The notes beneath the pieces are model-generated. The model had not been told where the DNA came from. It ran no database searches and saw only the letters and a program-made list of their open reading frames with translations. Source: Talaromyces rugulosus (lineage: Eukaryota; Ascomycota; Eurotiomycetes; Eurotiales; Trichocomaceae). Taken from it: DNA of 64,000 bases. The translations under genes were made by a program, and so were the position numbers. Shown here one piece after another: positions 1-11,392 of the stretch; the stretch's first letter is position 1; every line of letters begins with the position of its first letter. Location: contig NC_049566.1 of the NCBI RefSeq assembly GCF_013368755.1, forward strand, positions 4,588,001 through 4,652,000. The letters are read 5' to 3'.

Positions 1-238
1 CGACCAGGATGTATTTTGTAACAGTTACCTAACCAATTTTTATTAAAATTAACATAAAAAGGTACTCTCTAGTGATGGAAATGGGTGTTAAACGATTCTA
101 AGGCACACAATGACGGAAAATGAGCTATTTAGTACTTCAACTAATTAATGCAAGCTTATGCCCTAAACCAACGTTCCATAAAGCAATTTTACGAATACTA
201 ATTGTGTAAAGATTGTTATTAAGGACTATTATTATAAA

Positions 239-2680
239 TCAATAAACAGACCAGTTAGCCCATTCACTCGAGGCAAATAAGGGGTCCAGCAGTTCGATGT
301 CGGCGGATGAGATATCATCTAAGCCACTCGTGACTGATGCAGGATCAATTGTTCGTTGATGGGGTGGGATTCCTCTATTACTGCCAAGTGGTGGTGGCTG
401 TCCATGTTTAGAATCTCTTGCCTTAATAGCTGTGACGAAGGCAGGGTTCTGGACCTCTGAAAGCACTGATAATCCTTTTGCTTTTAAAGCACCTTCTCTT
501 GCAAACCAGGCTTTCAGCGTCAGCCCGCGAAGAATGTGGTATATATCTTTGTCATTCTCAAGATACTCGGGATGGTGATCATAAAGCTCCTCAATCTGCT
601 CCCAGGCTGCTTCCATGTCGCTGTCCCACTCAGGGCGGTAGGCGAGAGCTTTGAGCACATAAACTGGCCCACCCCATGGGATGTGAAAGTTGACAAACCA
701 AAGATATTTACCCTGAGATCTAGTTGAATGAATAAGGTTGTCGTACCGGACATTTCGAACAGCAAGACTAAATGTCTTTCGGTAATTCTCTTCAGTATCT
801 ACCGGGTGCTGTAGCGCATGGCCTTCCTCCGGGGTCGAGCGGTTTATGCTGTGGATAGCCATTTGTTTTAGTTTACAGAGCGTGGAGCGTGCGGTGGTAG
901 TCGCCAAAAGTTGTAGCGGGATCACAGGGTCACAGAAACGGAGATACTTTTGCTCCAAAACACTTTCTAACCCAGAAAAGCCACCACGCTCTCCCCCGTC
1001 TATTCTGGGGTGGGTTGCTCGTGACGGTGTTGAAAGATGGTCTGATCGAGAGGATTCGCGTTCGCACTGGAAGCGGGCAATCTCGTAGCGAACCAAACAA
1101 AATGTCATCTCAGATGCTCCTGTATGGATATGAGGATAACATGTCATTGTTGGGCTCAAGTCATCGTCGCTGAGGTTGGACGGCAATAAAGCATCCATGG
1201 ATTTTGGTAACGAGCTTTCGCCTCCTATGATCTCCGTCAGTCGTGCGTCCAGGGTTACAATGTACCACCAAAGACGACGACGCATCTCAACTTCAAATAA
1301 CGAGAGACCTAAATTTGTGCCATCGCGATGAAGACCTTGGGATTGGGCGAGACGAATTGTAGTTCCCATCAACGTCCATAGTGGATAAGCTTCTGAGTTG
1401 TGTAGCATTGATGTCTGCTCTTATCATTAGCCGCGAGTTGAAGAACTGGTTTGAAACCACAACGTACCAGCAAGAGCACATGTGCCCGCAGTAAGTCAAG
1501 GTCTGGAACCTTGAGGAAACATGACTCAAATAGGATATTTCTTGCCACAGACTGAAAATTATTAAGTAGCTCAAGCTGGTTGCTCTTGAACACTCTTTCA
1601 CATTCAGTGGCTGCTAGAGACGAAACAGCGCATGCACATATAGCATACAGGAGAGCATCGGCTTTGTTACTGCCCGTCATATTATTAGGTATACTAGAAT
1701 CTTCATCAAATATAAGCTGCCACATGCTCGGTGCATGAACAATCTTTGTTAAAGGATGAACATTCTCCATAAATATATCCCAGTATCTCACTTTGTCGGC
1801 GCCTGACAGAAATAACCGATGTTCATGACTTGGCGTATGCATGGATGCAGCTGATGACGGCATATTAGTCAGAACAGAAACCGCTAGTAGATCTGAAGTT
1901 GCTTCTGTCTGCATTGAGAGAGGCCTGCCACTTGTCGATCTTTGTAGCTTGGGCTGATTGGTCAAGCTTTGCCTATACTGTTTTACAATCAGTTATACTA
2001 GGCTAAAATAAAGGAAAAGAAACTCCTTTTTTTGATATAAAGTAAAGCCTGCTTACTTCTTGGCCCATAATTCCAATAAATCCATGGTCGTAGTACCGCT
2101 TTCCTCCATACTCGGGGATTAAAGTTCCCCGATGAAGCCGAAGTGCATGAGATCGAGAAGTATTTGTCTTTACCTGCATTGGTATGGCTGGTTTGTTTGG
2201 TATGTGTTGTTGTTGCGTGCTGCTTTGAGCGTTCACATCATTTTCCTCGTTGTGTTGACCACCTTCAAGATGATGTGGATGGTTATCAGGAGGGTGAGGA
2301 TGATTGAGATCACTCGTAAAACTCTGGAATGATATTCCTGCATTTCGCATTGTTGTTTCATGAGCCCTCAATCTGTCCAACAATGCTTGGTTCAGACTAT
2401 TTTGATGATGATGAGTAGCATGGTTGTGAGGGTCGTGTCGGCTGCTGCCAACACTTTCGGTAACAGCAGAAAACGCTTTCCTCTTGCGACGTTGTGATGG
2501 AGGTGAACTGCGATATCTGCAAGGCAGCGAGGAGCGGGAGCAAGCAGAACAGCATGGCTGACGCTTGTCACATTTGACTTTGCGTTGAACACATATAGCA
2601 CACGCATACTGTTGCCTGGCGACTTGACTGTCTGACGCCATAGTCGAACGAAAGGTGACATATGGTGCTGGCACGGCCAT
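239..2680 (-). CDS. Zn2Cys6 transcription factor with fungal-specific TF domain
   Basis: Nuclear DNA-binding regulator, target unknown. I read three exons: 2680-2057, 1977-1468 and 1414-239, giving 769 residues in one frame; donors are GTAAGC and GTACGT, acceptors CAG. The N-terminus has a binuclear zinc cluster with six Cys at residues 27, 30, 37, 44, 47 and 54; the middle is rich in His, Asn and Gln. The last exon carries the fungal_trans signature (GLHRDGTNLGLS then EMRRRLWWYIVTLDARL), which marks the middle homology region of this family. A second Met at residue 14 (2641) is also a possible start. It is divergent from the MFS transporter at 4303 across 1.6 kb, so control of that transporter is possible but unproven. 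Family call is firm; pathway unknown. Confidence 0.9.
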
Positions 2681-4302
2681 AGAAACTAATTGTGGGTGTC
2701 TATTCGCATAGCCTTATTAATTATGCGTCTCTGGGAAGTTGATTTTCACCATGGATTGTTCGTAAAGGCATCATACCAGATACACCTGCCATTGTCCGGA
2801 AATACGCCGACTTCTTTGCAGCGCCAAGAAATGCGCAATGTGGATTTGGCTTGGCTTCACCTTGCGAAATCATCGGGTTTTGCTGTCCGAGACCCACTGT
2901 CATATCTTCGGCCGAAGCCATTATTAACTAGCTGGGTCATTTTCAGGAGCGTGTCTGACGATCACCTTGGCAAAAACAACTATCCGGCTAAACCACCACC
3001 CGCCAGCCGCCAATATAATTGACAGTTGAGAATACCAACTGCTTGGGCTTTGGGCTTTGGGCTTTGATGATGAATACATGTACTGCGCCCTGGCGTTCCA
3101 AACCCAATAGATTTTATGATGTTGCCTAGGTATGGCTAAAACTATCCACTTCCGTTATTGGCTGATGCATGTGTAGAGGAAGGCTGTGCTCTCGGGAATC
3201 CTAAACTCGGCTCATGACTTGAGAAGCCACGAGAGCAGCCGATCCGCTACGGATATTGATTTTTTCATTAGATGGATAACTGCAGACCATTCGAAAAGAT
3301 TGTCAGGATTATAAGTCGCAGGCAGTAATGTTCCACTATCTATCGTCGTAATGAGCTTCGTAAGAAGCAAGCTCTTTTCTTGGCTGTATCCACGTAGTGG
3401 ATATTACATTTAAAGATTAATTTAATGCCTACCCTATGTTAATCCAGTTCTTACGTATTTTTCCTTGGCATTGATGTCAGTTGAAAGTTCAGGTTGTACA
3501 AGACTACATGTCATCTAAATCCCGAGACTTCCGTTTTGATCGTTCTACTTGTTTAGGAAACTATTTCCGTTTTCGTACAAAATCGAGCTACCAGCATCCG
3601 GCCACCCTTTTCGCTTGCTCGTTTTATGAAAATGAGAATCAATTATGATTGATCGATAATGTCACCATCTTTTCTCTTGCCCAATGAAATCGCCATCTAC
3701 GATTTCAATGAAGTACAGAGACTAAAACAGGCATTCTTCCACACCACAGCTGCTTCATTGTGGTCTCTTTCTGGACAATATTTTCCGGTAGACAAATATT
3801 ATGATGCGCCTGCTGTGAATTATAAACCATAATAATAATACTAATACGAGTGGAAACTATTAATAGTGCTGCTTTTCTTATCCGGGTATGCCGGTTGTGC
3901 AGCGACAGATGCTTATTGGCTGAAACAATAAAATCGACCCACTTTTGGTAAATACGAGCCTATGATTGGCCATATTGGTCGATCTGTACTGTAGGATTAC
4001 TCAGCTGAGGGGCCGGAAATGGCACACTTGATCACAGATCTGAACACCATCGCAGCTGGCTGCCAGCTATTGAATTAGTTCTATTGTCATTATTGAGCCG
4101 CACTTTTATGCTTTGTTTGCATCTACGATTGTATAGTGTTATGCGACCTCACTGATTTCGCCGTGCTTTTCGCCTCGAACCCCGGGAGCGCTCGCTGCTC
4201 CGGAACGGACAAAGGGCTGGGCCTGTCAAACGATATTCACCCGGTTCAGTATTTCTCTTTATTCATGCCAATTGAGCCATAATTCCGAAAAGGAAAGGAA
4301 AA
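2681..4302. other. Divergent intergenic region, no gene seen
   Basis: Shared upstream region of the regulator (minus) and the MFS transporter (plus). It holds several CCAAT boxes read as ATTGG, for example near 3158, 3914 and 3965, two of them in the repeated word TTGGCTGA, and a small GGGCTTT tandem. Short open frames here have no recognisable domains and I do not call them. Confidence 0.5.
3045..3065. repeat. Tandem repeat, 3 x GGGCTTT
   Basis: Three exact head-to-tail copies of the 7-mer GGGCTTT, preceded by a partial copy (GCTT). Non-coding, in the divergent promoter between 2680 and 4303. Confidence 0.85.
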
Positions 4303-6012
4303 ATGCAAGCAGTCACTTCTTCCACCAAGGGAGACGAAATAGACGATCGTTTCGAGGACCGTGAAGATGCTCCGTTCCTGTTGCGTTCCGATGGCGCTCC
4401 CCCGAGTTCACCGCAAGAACGAGACCGACCTCCTTCGAGCCACCGTCAGAATCATGGTATTCGGGAGAAATTGCGAATCCGCCTGATGATAACACTGTTT
4501 GCGATCATCCTCTTCGTCGAAACTGGAAATGCGATGACCTCTGGCCCAACAACCCGTATCTTCGAGTCTATTGCTTGTCGAAATTTCTACAACGAAAGTG
4601 ACCCGTCCAAGATCGGCCCCGATGGCCAGATCCCGGAAGAAGAGTGCAAGGGCCCGGAGGTACAGGGAGAAATAGCTGTTATCAAAGGGTACATGGAGCT
4701 GTTTGACGGGGTAGCCAGTATTTTGTTGGCACTGCCATACGGGCTACTGGCCGATCGCATCGGACGCAAGCCTACTATTCTTTTAGCTATCCCGGGCTTT
4801 GTCCTCAACATCCTCATGCAGGGATGCGTACTGTGGTGGTCAGAGACCATTCCACTCCGTGCAATCTGGTTGTCGTCTCTGTCATGGCTGTTTGGCGGTG
4901 GTGTCGTCGTTGCTGCTGCCGTGGTGTGGACGATGATGACCGATGTGACGACTGAAGCGCAGCGGTAAGTATTCGTCTCATATATTCACCCTATATACCA
5001 TGTTTTATAAGTTATCAGTTGTTGAAATTTTTTACTGATAAACAAAACTAGATCTGCTATGTTCTTCCAGTTCGGAGTGGCTGTTATGGGATCTGAATTC
5101 CTATCAAACTCAATCGGCTCATGGCTCATGCTGTACAGTAATTGGACTCCCCTGCTTTTGGGTTGGGGTATTGTCATCTTTGGTGTCTGTCTGGGAATTA
5201 CCCTGCCCGAAACGAAGAATGCATTTCCATCGAGTGAACAAAAACACCAGGATCAAACAGAAGAGCATGAACTATCTGACCTACACGCCGACGATGAAAA
5301 TCATCCTTCATCTTTTGACAAGCCTTTACACGCTGAAACCCCAAAAACAAAATTGCAGGGTGCAATATCTGCTGTCAAAGCGTACTCTTTTCTTTTGAAA
5401 AATAAGCAGGTCATGCTTCTCTTCTCCTCGTTCCTAGTATACAAACTCAGCCGCGGCTCTTCTTGGTTCTTGGTGCAATATGTATCCCTTCGTTATGGTT
5501 GGAAACTTATTGCTGCCAATCTACTGGTTTCTCTAAAATCCATCCTTATGGTGGGACTCTTACTTGTGGTTTTGCCACTAGCGTCATGGTATTTACAGAA
5601 GAAACGAGGAGTCGACAGTCGAACAAAAGATTTGATTCTCACCAAAGTCAGCGTCATATGCCTCCTTGTGGGGACCCTCGGTATGGGTCTTTCACCATAT
5701 GTTTGGTTGGTCATTTTCTTTCTCGTTATCCAGACCATGGGAGCCGGCTTTGTATATACTACCCGTGCCATCGTGGCAACCATGATCAAGCCTGAAGAGA
5801 CCGCTCGCGTCTACGTCATGATTGAAATTATTCAGGCTTTTGGGATGATTCTTGCCAGCCCGGTCATGACCAATGTCTTCAAATGGGGAATTGACCTGGG
5901 AGGCGTCTGGAGGGGATTAGCCTGGATGGTGGCTGCAAGCTTGTTCGCCATTGTTGCTGCTATAATATGGAGGGTTGAAATCCCCCCTGCGCCCGCCACA
6001 CATGATGACTAG
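4303..6012 (+). CDS. MFS transporter (solute carrier type)
   Basis: Plasma or internal membrane carrier of the major facilitator superfamily, substrate unknown. Two exons, 4303-4964 and 5052-6012, with an 87-nt intron (GTAAGT..TAG), give 540 residues. The protein begins with an acidic, Pro/Ser-rich cytosolic tail of about 60 residues, then a first helix (LFAIILFVETGNAM). The MFS loop 2-3 motif is present as GLLADRIGRKPT. A charged loop near residues 310-345 (rich in Glu, Asp and His) divides the two six-helix halves, and TLPETKNA precedes it as in many MFS proteins. The extracellular loop with several Cys between helices 1 and 2 is typical of fungal relatives of vertebrate SLC46-like carriers. 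It converges with the next gene. Confidence 0.87.
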
Positions 6013-6592
6013 TCGCGATGAAAATATTGCGTTATCTATATACGCCAATACTTTTCGCAACTTCCGATATATATATATCATTGCATTTTATATAGGAGTA
6101 TTCTTAGACATTGATGGTTTTCCTCGCATTGTTTTGGCCGTTCAAACCTATGGATTGGTTAGCTTATAGAAATCTGAGACACGTCTAATGCGTTTTGAAC
6201 ATAGAAATAGTGGTTTATACGAATTATGAAGATATATACATACCAATTAATAGTTTCTAATACTGCAGCTAGCTATGAAAATTTGAATCACATAATACCA
6301 ATAGTAACAGCGAGGTATCCACAAAAGAGAAAAAGATATCAATATTTAATCTGGCGATTGAACTTGTCAATTCCTACACATAATTTAAGTATTGTAGTTC
6401 TAGGGAAACCAATAGCCATCCCTACTGGGTAAACAAGCTTCCGAAACAATCTCACCTAGGACCGAAAAATTTCCTATTGGGGCAACCGGATTATTCACTC
6501 TCATTATACAGTATATCAAAAACGTTTATGAGGTATAACTCAAATTATAAACAATTATCACTTATTAATGATGTACATTGATAATCCGAAAA
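6013..6592. other. Convergent 3' intergenic region
   Basis: AT-rich stretch between two convergent stop codons; it should hold both 3' UTRs and poly(A) sites. I see no gene or repeat in it. Confidence 0.5.
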
Positions 6593-8214
6593 CTATTTAT
6601 CGGTTATTTGCCCGTCTGGACTGCCACTTTCTTCGTCTGTTTCTTGTTGAACGCGCTTCTGATTAGTTGGAGCAAATTTACTCCGTATCCTGATCTGCTT
6701 TCCGTACTTGTAAAACAGAAAAGGAATGCAGGCTAACAGAGTAGCAACACCACCGATCAAACTACCTCCACCACCCACTCCCATTGCAGTAAACATTTGA
6801 TTCGTGAAAAGTGGTGCGGCTGCGCCACAGGCCGAACGAGCAATTGTATTTGCAGCAATGGCGGACGCAGCATACATTAGGTAAACATCAACAAGATAGT
6901 TTAGATATGCGACGAAAATGAGCAACATAGAGGCCGAAAGCACGCCGCCGGCTATTGTAGGGACTATCCAATGGACAGAACTACACAGGTGGTTAGCTTG
7001 AGAAAACATATTCATAGGCTGTCAATGAGAGAAACTTACTTGTATTCAGCAGACCATGCAAACCAAAACATACCTGCAGCAAAGCCAAAGCCACCGATCA
7101 TAGCTAGGGGCAATCGGTCCTCAGGAGCAGCGTCTTCCATCTTCCTTTCGCCTCTGTCGATTTTCTTCTGGCGTATCCGAGTGTCTACCAGGACGACAGC
7201 ACCACCAGCCAAGGCACCTACGACAGTACCAATCAATGGTAATTCGCCTACGCCGGTATTCCACCCACGTCTTTCCTGGAAGACTATTGGGTAGATTGAG
7301 AAAAGCATATAGAGTAAAGTATAGACAACTGCCAAGTATACGGCGCATAGCAAGGAGATGGGGTCAAAGAGAATGATCCATGGCCGGGTCAAAGCAACTT
7401 TGTAGATACCAACAAGACTCATATCATTTTCTTCAGATGCAGATTTGACATTCTCATATCCCGGGATTTTTGCCTTGCGAATCCGTTTTGCCTTTATATA
7501 GAGGATCTTGGGTGCGTATGTTTCGGGGATTGTCAGCATCAAAATTGCCGATGCCCCACCGAGCCAGAGAAGTACGTAAAAACTCCAGCGCCAATCTTTG
7601 TTTAACTCGAGGAACCCCGCGACAACAGGACCGAGAGCTGGCCCAATCCACACCATGGCCGAGAAACCAGCCATTGCGTTGGAGCGTTGGAGCGGATTCC
7701 ACAGGTCGGCCAAAACACCCGGGCCATTGCTCAATGGAGCGGAGATGAAGGTCCCTGTTAGAAATCTGCCTACGAGCAGGCTACCGTAATTAGGAGCAAA
7801 TGCGCAAAGGAAGTTGAAAACGAGATAAAGTGAAAACGTTATATAGAAGATCCACCGGCGACCGTAGAACTCGCTCAGAGGGGCAAAAATCAGCGGACCA
7901 GCGCAATAACCGAGTAGAAAAAGGGTGATTGTGAGGCCGGCTACCTCAGTCGAGATGCCAAATTCCTTTGAGATGGAGCCGAAGCAACCGCTTGGAGAGC
8001 TCGAGGCGAAGGTTGCGTTCAAAACCAGCAAAACGGTTGTAACGCTGATGATAGCACGGCGACCGATCGACCAGTTCCGCGGGTTCTCGATATCGTCGGG
8101 AGAAAAGTCGACGAAGCCATCTTCGTTTATGAATGGGGGGGATACATCCTGGAGTTTTCGCGTGCGATACGGTTTATTGACCGCGACGGACAACACACGC
8201 GAGATGGTCGACAT
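6593..8214 (-). CDS. MFS multidrug/H+ antiporter (DHA1-like)
   Basis: Probable efflux carrier. Exons 8214-7040 and 6980-6593, intron 59 nt (GTAAGT..TAG), 520 residues. The N-terminal stretch FSPDDIENPRNWS just before helix 1 is a hallmark of fungal drug:H+ antiporters of the FLR1/CaMDR1 group. Other marks are PLSEFYGRRWIFY (loop 2-3 motif), LGPVVAGFL, TIPETYAPKIL and a C-terminal half with GFAAGMFWFAWSAEY and HWIVPTIAG. The chosen start gives a normal cytosolic tail; the open frame runs upstream to a Met at 8313, but that 33-residue extension is hydrophobic and looks untranslated. The C-terminal tail is charged (KRVQQETDEESGS). Substrate cannot be read from sequence. Confidence 0.9.
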
Positions 8215-9875
8215 CACGGCAGCTGGTGTGAGGAGGATGAAAAGGCTGGCCGCTGCCGCCAGAGGGGTCAAGTGACAAACCGTGGACTTTTTAAAAAACC
8301 ACAGCACAGACAACTAAGCTACCTAAAAAGCATTAAGCGATGTCCACGAACTACCAATATTTTTACAGCTGTTTCGTCATCCTCGCCCCTCGGCAGTAAG
8401 CCCGGGCTTAGCTCCGTGCCGATAGCCGAAACACCCAGCCCAGAGTTTCATGAGAAACAGACTTGTCGGATTATTAATAATATTACCACTATAAATATCA
8501 AGTTTCTGAATGTACGGCAGCTTGCGGTAGCCGCTTTCATTGGCCCGCAATTTTGTTGTACTTGTAACTCATCACAGCCGGAAAAGCGGTCTGGAGTAGG
8601 AAGACTGGGTGATGGTTATTAATTCTACGGTCTCTGTTTGACAATTCACAAGTATACACTTGAATGGATTCAATAATATTTCCTTCAGATAGACGCTAGA
8701 GAGCCCTGTCGTCAGTAGCAAACGTTTCGCATATTCCTTTTTTCACCTCGAACATTCTTCACAAGTATAAACATTCCCGTTTAGGGATAGCGCATAGCTT
8801 AATTCGCCTCGGCTTGTTCCGCCCGCAAATTAGCCGCCTTCCTAATTGGGAATAATGCACAATGAACGGTTGTGCAACTTGTGCATGCTTCATCCACGTG
8901 GGAATAGTTTATTTTGTTTTTTCGGACAGCTGCTTTATTTTTGGTGGCTAATACACAAACACCCTACTACGATTGCTCAATTCATATACTATGCGAAGAA
9001 TAGGGGCAGTCGAACAAGCCGTGATTAACATAACATTTAACCGGGGGGTTGTAGCGCATTTTGGATCTACGTACTTCAAATACACAGATATACCAGTGGC
9101 TGATAACCAAGCTACGAAGAGGAGAATGACATTTGGCATTGACAGCGAGACTATTTGTGATCAACGGCGCGCATACAGCACCCAATAACATCACAGTACG
9201 GAGTACTCTCAAATGGCAAGCCAATAATCCAGGGAGAACTCAAATGTGTTGGAAATTGGGGGACAATTCAGTCACATCTTAGTGGAGAACCCAACTACTC
9301 AGCGCTAAAGCTTCAAGAAGCCAGCCTATCGGCCCACTTTGAACCTTCCAAGTTCGAGTATAATTCCAAATTGGGTCTCCTCCGATTCATGCTTTCTACG
9401 AAACGAGAATAGACTCTAACGCTATAGCAACGGGCGAATGTGGCTGGCGGTGTCATCCACGGGCCCTTGAGCAAAACGCCACATAAAACCAACAACCAAA
9501 CTCACATCTAGGATCAGAATGCAACGATGGGGCCGAAAATGTAAAACAATAATAAGTGGCAATAATCATTCCACTCGACGTGATGGATGGCCTGACAGAG
9601 GCTTTAGTTTTTTTTAAACAAAAAAAGGTAGAAGAGCTTTTGAATATTCGCTATCTACGATCACATGTGCAATATCGATGGAAGGTTGAACTGGACCCTA
9701 ACCGCGGGCATCCGTAATAAAAATGAACGCCGGATAGCGTGAGATACGAGTCACCTCAAAAAACCCACATGTCGAGAAATACCTATAACTGCGCTAAATT
9801 CAATATCCTAATAACATAACCGCCCTTAAATGTGACTAACTCCGATGAATAATAACTGTTCATGTGTAAACCGGT
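8215..9875. other. Intergenic region, no gene seen
   Basis: About 1.7 kb between the start of the antiporter and the stop of the next minus-strand gene. It contains an ATTGG (CCAAT) box near 8537 in the antiporter's upstream region and a short palindrome AGTACGGAGTACT at 9195-9207. Short open frames are present but none has a recognisable domain or plausible splice chain. Confidence 0.5.
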
Positions 9876-10700
9876 TCACGCGGCTTTCGTGGTGCAAGCG
9901 CCTTTAGGACAATATCCATGGTTGCAGCAGTAACTACACAAGCCCGTGTATGAATCGTCTTCACCCTTTAGAGGAACACCTTTGACTCCAGTCGTCGGAG
10001 GAGTTGGAACAGGCGTGCCCGATGTGGTGCAAGTACATGGGCCTGCCGGACAATATCCATAATTGCAAGCGAAACCACATAACCCAGCATAATTTCCCGC
10101 CCCCGTGCCACCAACGCACACAGAAGTTGTTGTCGGGGGATCGGTTGTTGTAGTAGAAGGCGATAGTGATGTAGGAGCAACAGTGACGGTGACAATGGCT
10201 GTAGGGTTCGAGGAAGCGGCACTTGTATTCGAGGATTGAGAGTTCTGATGGCGAGTTCCCCCAACGGCTCCTCCGACGATGATGGCGATGACACAAAGGC
10301 CCGTTACAACCGAAAATATGATCCAGAATGCGCGCTTCGGCAGCCCGCATATCATCTCATGCGAGGGCTGTTGTTGCACTTGTGGCGATGAGCCGATAGG
10401 AGTAGTACTGCCGTGCTCGGAAGCCGCCGGAGCAGATCTGAGATATGAAGCATCTGCACACAGTATTAGACATTTCATCTTCCTTTTTTCTGCTTGTGGG
10501 GAAATATTAAGACACACACACACACCTTTGAACTGCCACTGAGGCATTTCCGAAGCATTTTTATACGCTTCTAGATCGCTATGTTGAACCACTTCCAAGG
10601 TACTGAAGGTGTTCAGAGATTTGCGGCCCGAGGATAAATGCGTCCCTGAAGAACTCATAGTGGATGCGGCCTCATCATAGCCTTTCGTATCGTTTCCCAT
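9876..10700 (-). CDS. Type II membrane protein with two Cys-rich modules
   Basis: Function unknown; predicted surface protein. Exons 10700-10526 and 10453-9876 flank a 72-nt intron (GTGTGT..CAG), giving 250 residues. Residues 1-98 are hydrophilic and lack a signal peptide; residues 100-124 form one membrane helix followed by GGAVGGT, common in fungal type II proteins. A Ser/Thr/Pro-rich stalk (about 130-168) leads to two related modules at about 180-200 and 227-245. Both fit Y-x-G-L-C-x3-C-N-x-G-Y-C-P-x-G-x-C. From family knowledge, such modules trail secreted fungal alpha-1,3-glucanases and similar wall-active enzymes, so binding of a wall polysaccharide is a reasonable inference. No catalytic domain is present. 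Confidence 0.75.
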   Translation of the reverse strand: MGNDTKGYDEAASTMSSSGTHLSSGRKSLNTFSTLEVVQHSDLEAYKNASEMPQWQFKGVCVCLNISPQAEKRKMKCLILCADASYLRSAPAASEHGSTTPIGSSPQVQQQPSHEMICGLPKRAFWIIFSVVTGLCVIAIIVGGAVGGTRHQNSQSSNTSAASSNPTAIVTVTVAPTSLSPSTTTTDPPTTTSVCVGGTGAGNYAGLCGFACNYGYCPAGPCTCTTSGTPVPTPPTTGVKGVPLKGEDDSYTGLCSYCCNHGYCPKGACTTKAA

Positions 10701-11392
10701 AATGATAGTTGGAAGATCACGCAGTCGTCAAATGCATAAACGTGGAAGTTGATGAATACCTCTGCAAAGACATTGTTCTGAATATGGCAGTCATACAGCG
10801 AAAAGAAAGAGAAAGAGTCTAGACATGTGAGCTAAGTAGAGGCTTATGAGGAATAAGGCGCCCAGGTAGGAAATAGTAGGAGGGGTCGGCCAATTGCGCG
10901 AGTAATATGACCCCCAAAGATGTGGCTTGAAACGAGAGCCAGTGGCTACTAGCGTCGCTCTGAATATAAATGTTAAATTAAAAAAAACGGAACGATAACA
11001 TATCCCGAATCGAGACACTAGATCATTAACGTCCAAGGCACCGTAAATCCTGCCCCTAGAGGGTCTTAGAACGAAGCTAGCGTTTAAGGACAAGGTTAGG
11101 CTAGGAATTCAATTTCTCAGCCGAATTCACGTGCCGCAATTTGTTTCGTATTTTCAACCCTGTTGTATAAGACTTATTTTATAGGGCAGTATGATCTCGG
11201 ATGTTCGTATTTACTCACGTGAGCTGTGTACATTTCGTTGCTTCGTATGTATCAGTGCAGCCGCCTAGTCGGACTAATCAGTTGCTTTGACGTTTTTGTA
11301 CGAGCTCAAGCAAGGTTTAAACACTGCAAACATTAATTATTATTAATTACGAAACTGTCATAGTCCTTAGAAAGTCACCATGCAATTGCGAC
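10701..11392. other. Intergenic region, no gene seen
   Basis: About 0.7 kb upstream of the type II membrane protein and downstream of the sugar permease, both on the minus strand. I see no gene, repeat or clear promoter element beyond AT-rich DNA. Confidence 0.45.

Noticed and set aside
2690..3022. A 110-codon plus-strand frame in the divergent promoter
   Set aside because: No recognisable domain, no splice partner, and overlapped by equally open minus-strand frames.
8215..8313. N-terminal extension of the MFS antiporter to a Met at 8313
   Set aside because: It adds a hydrophobic stretch before the normal cytosolic tail; start at 8214 fits the family.
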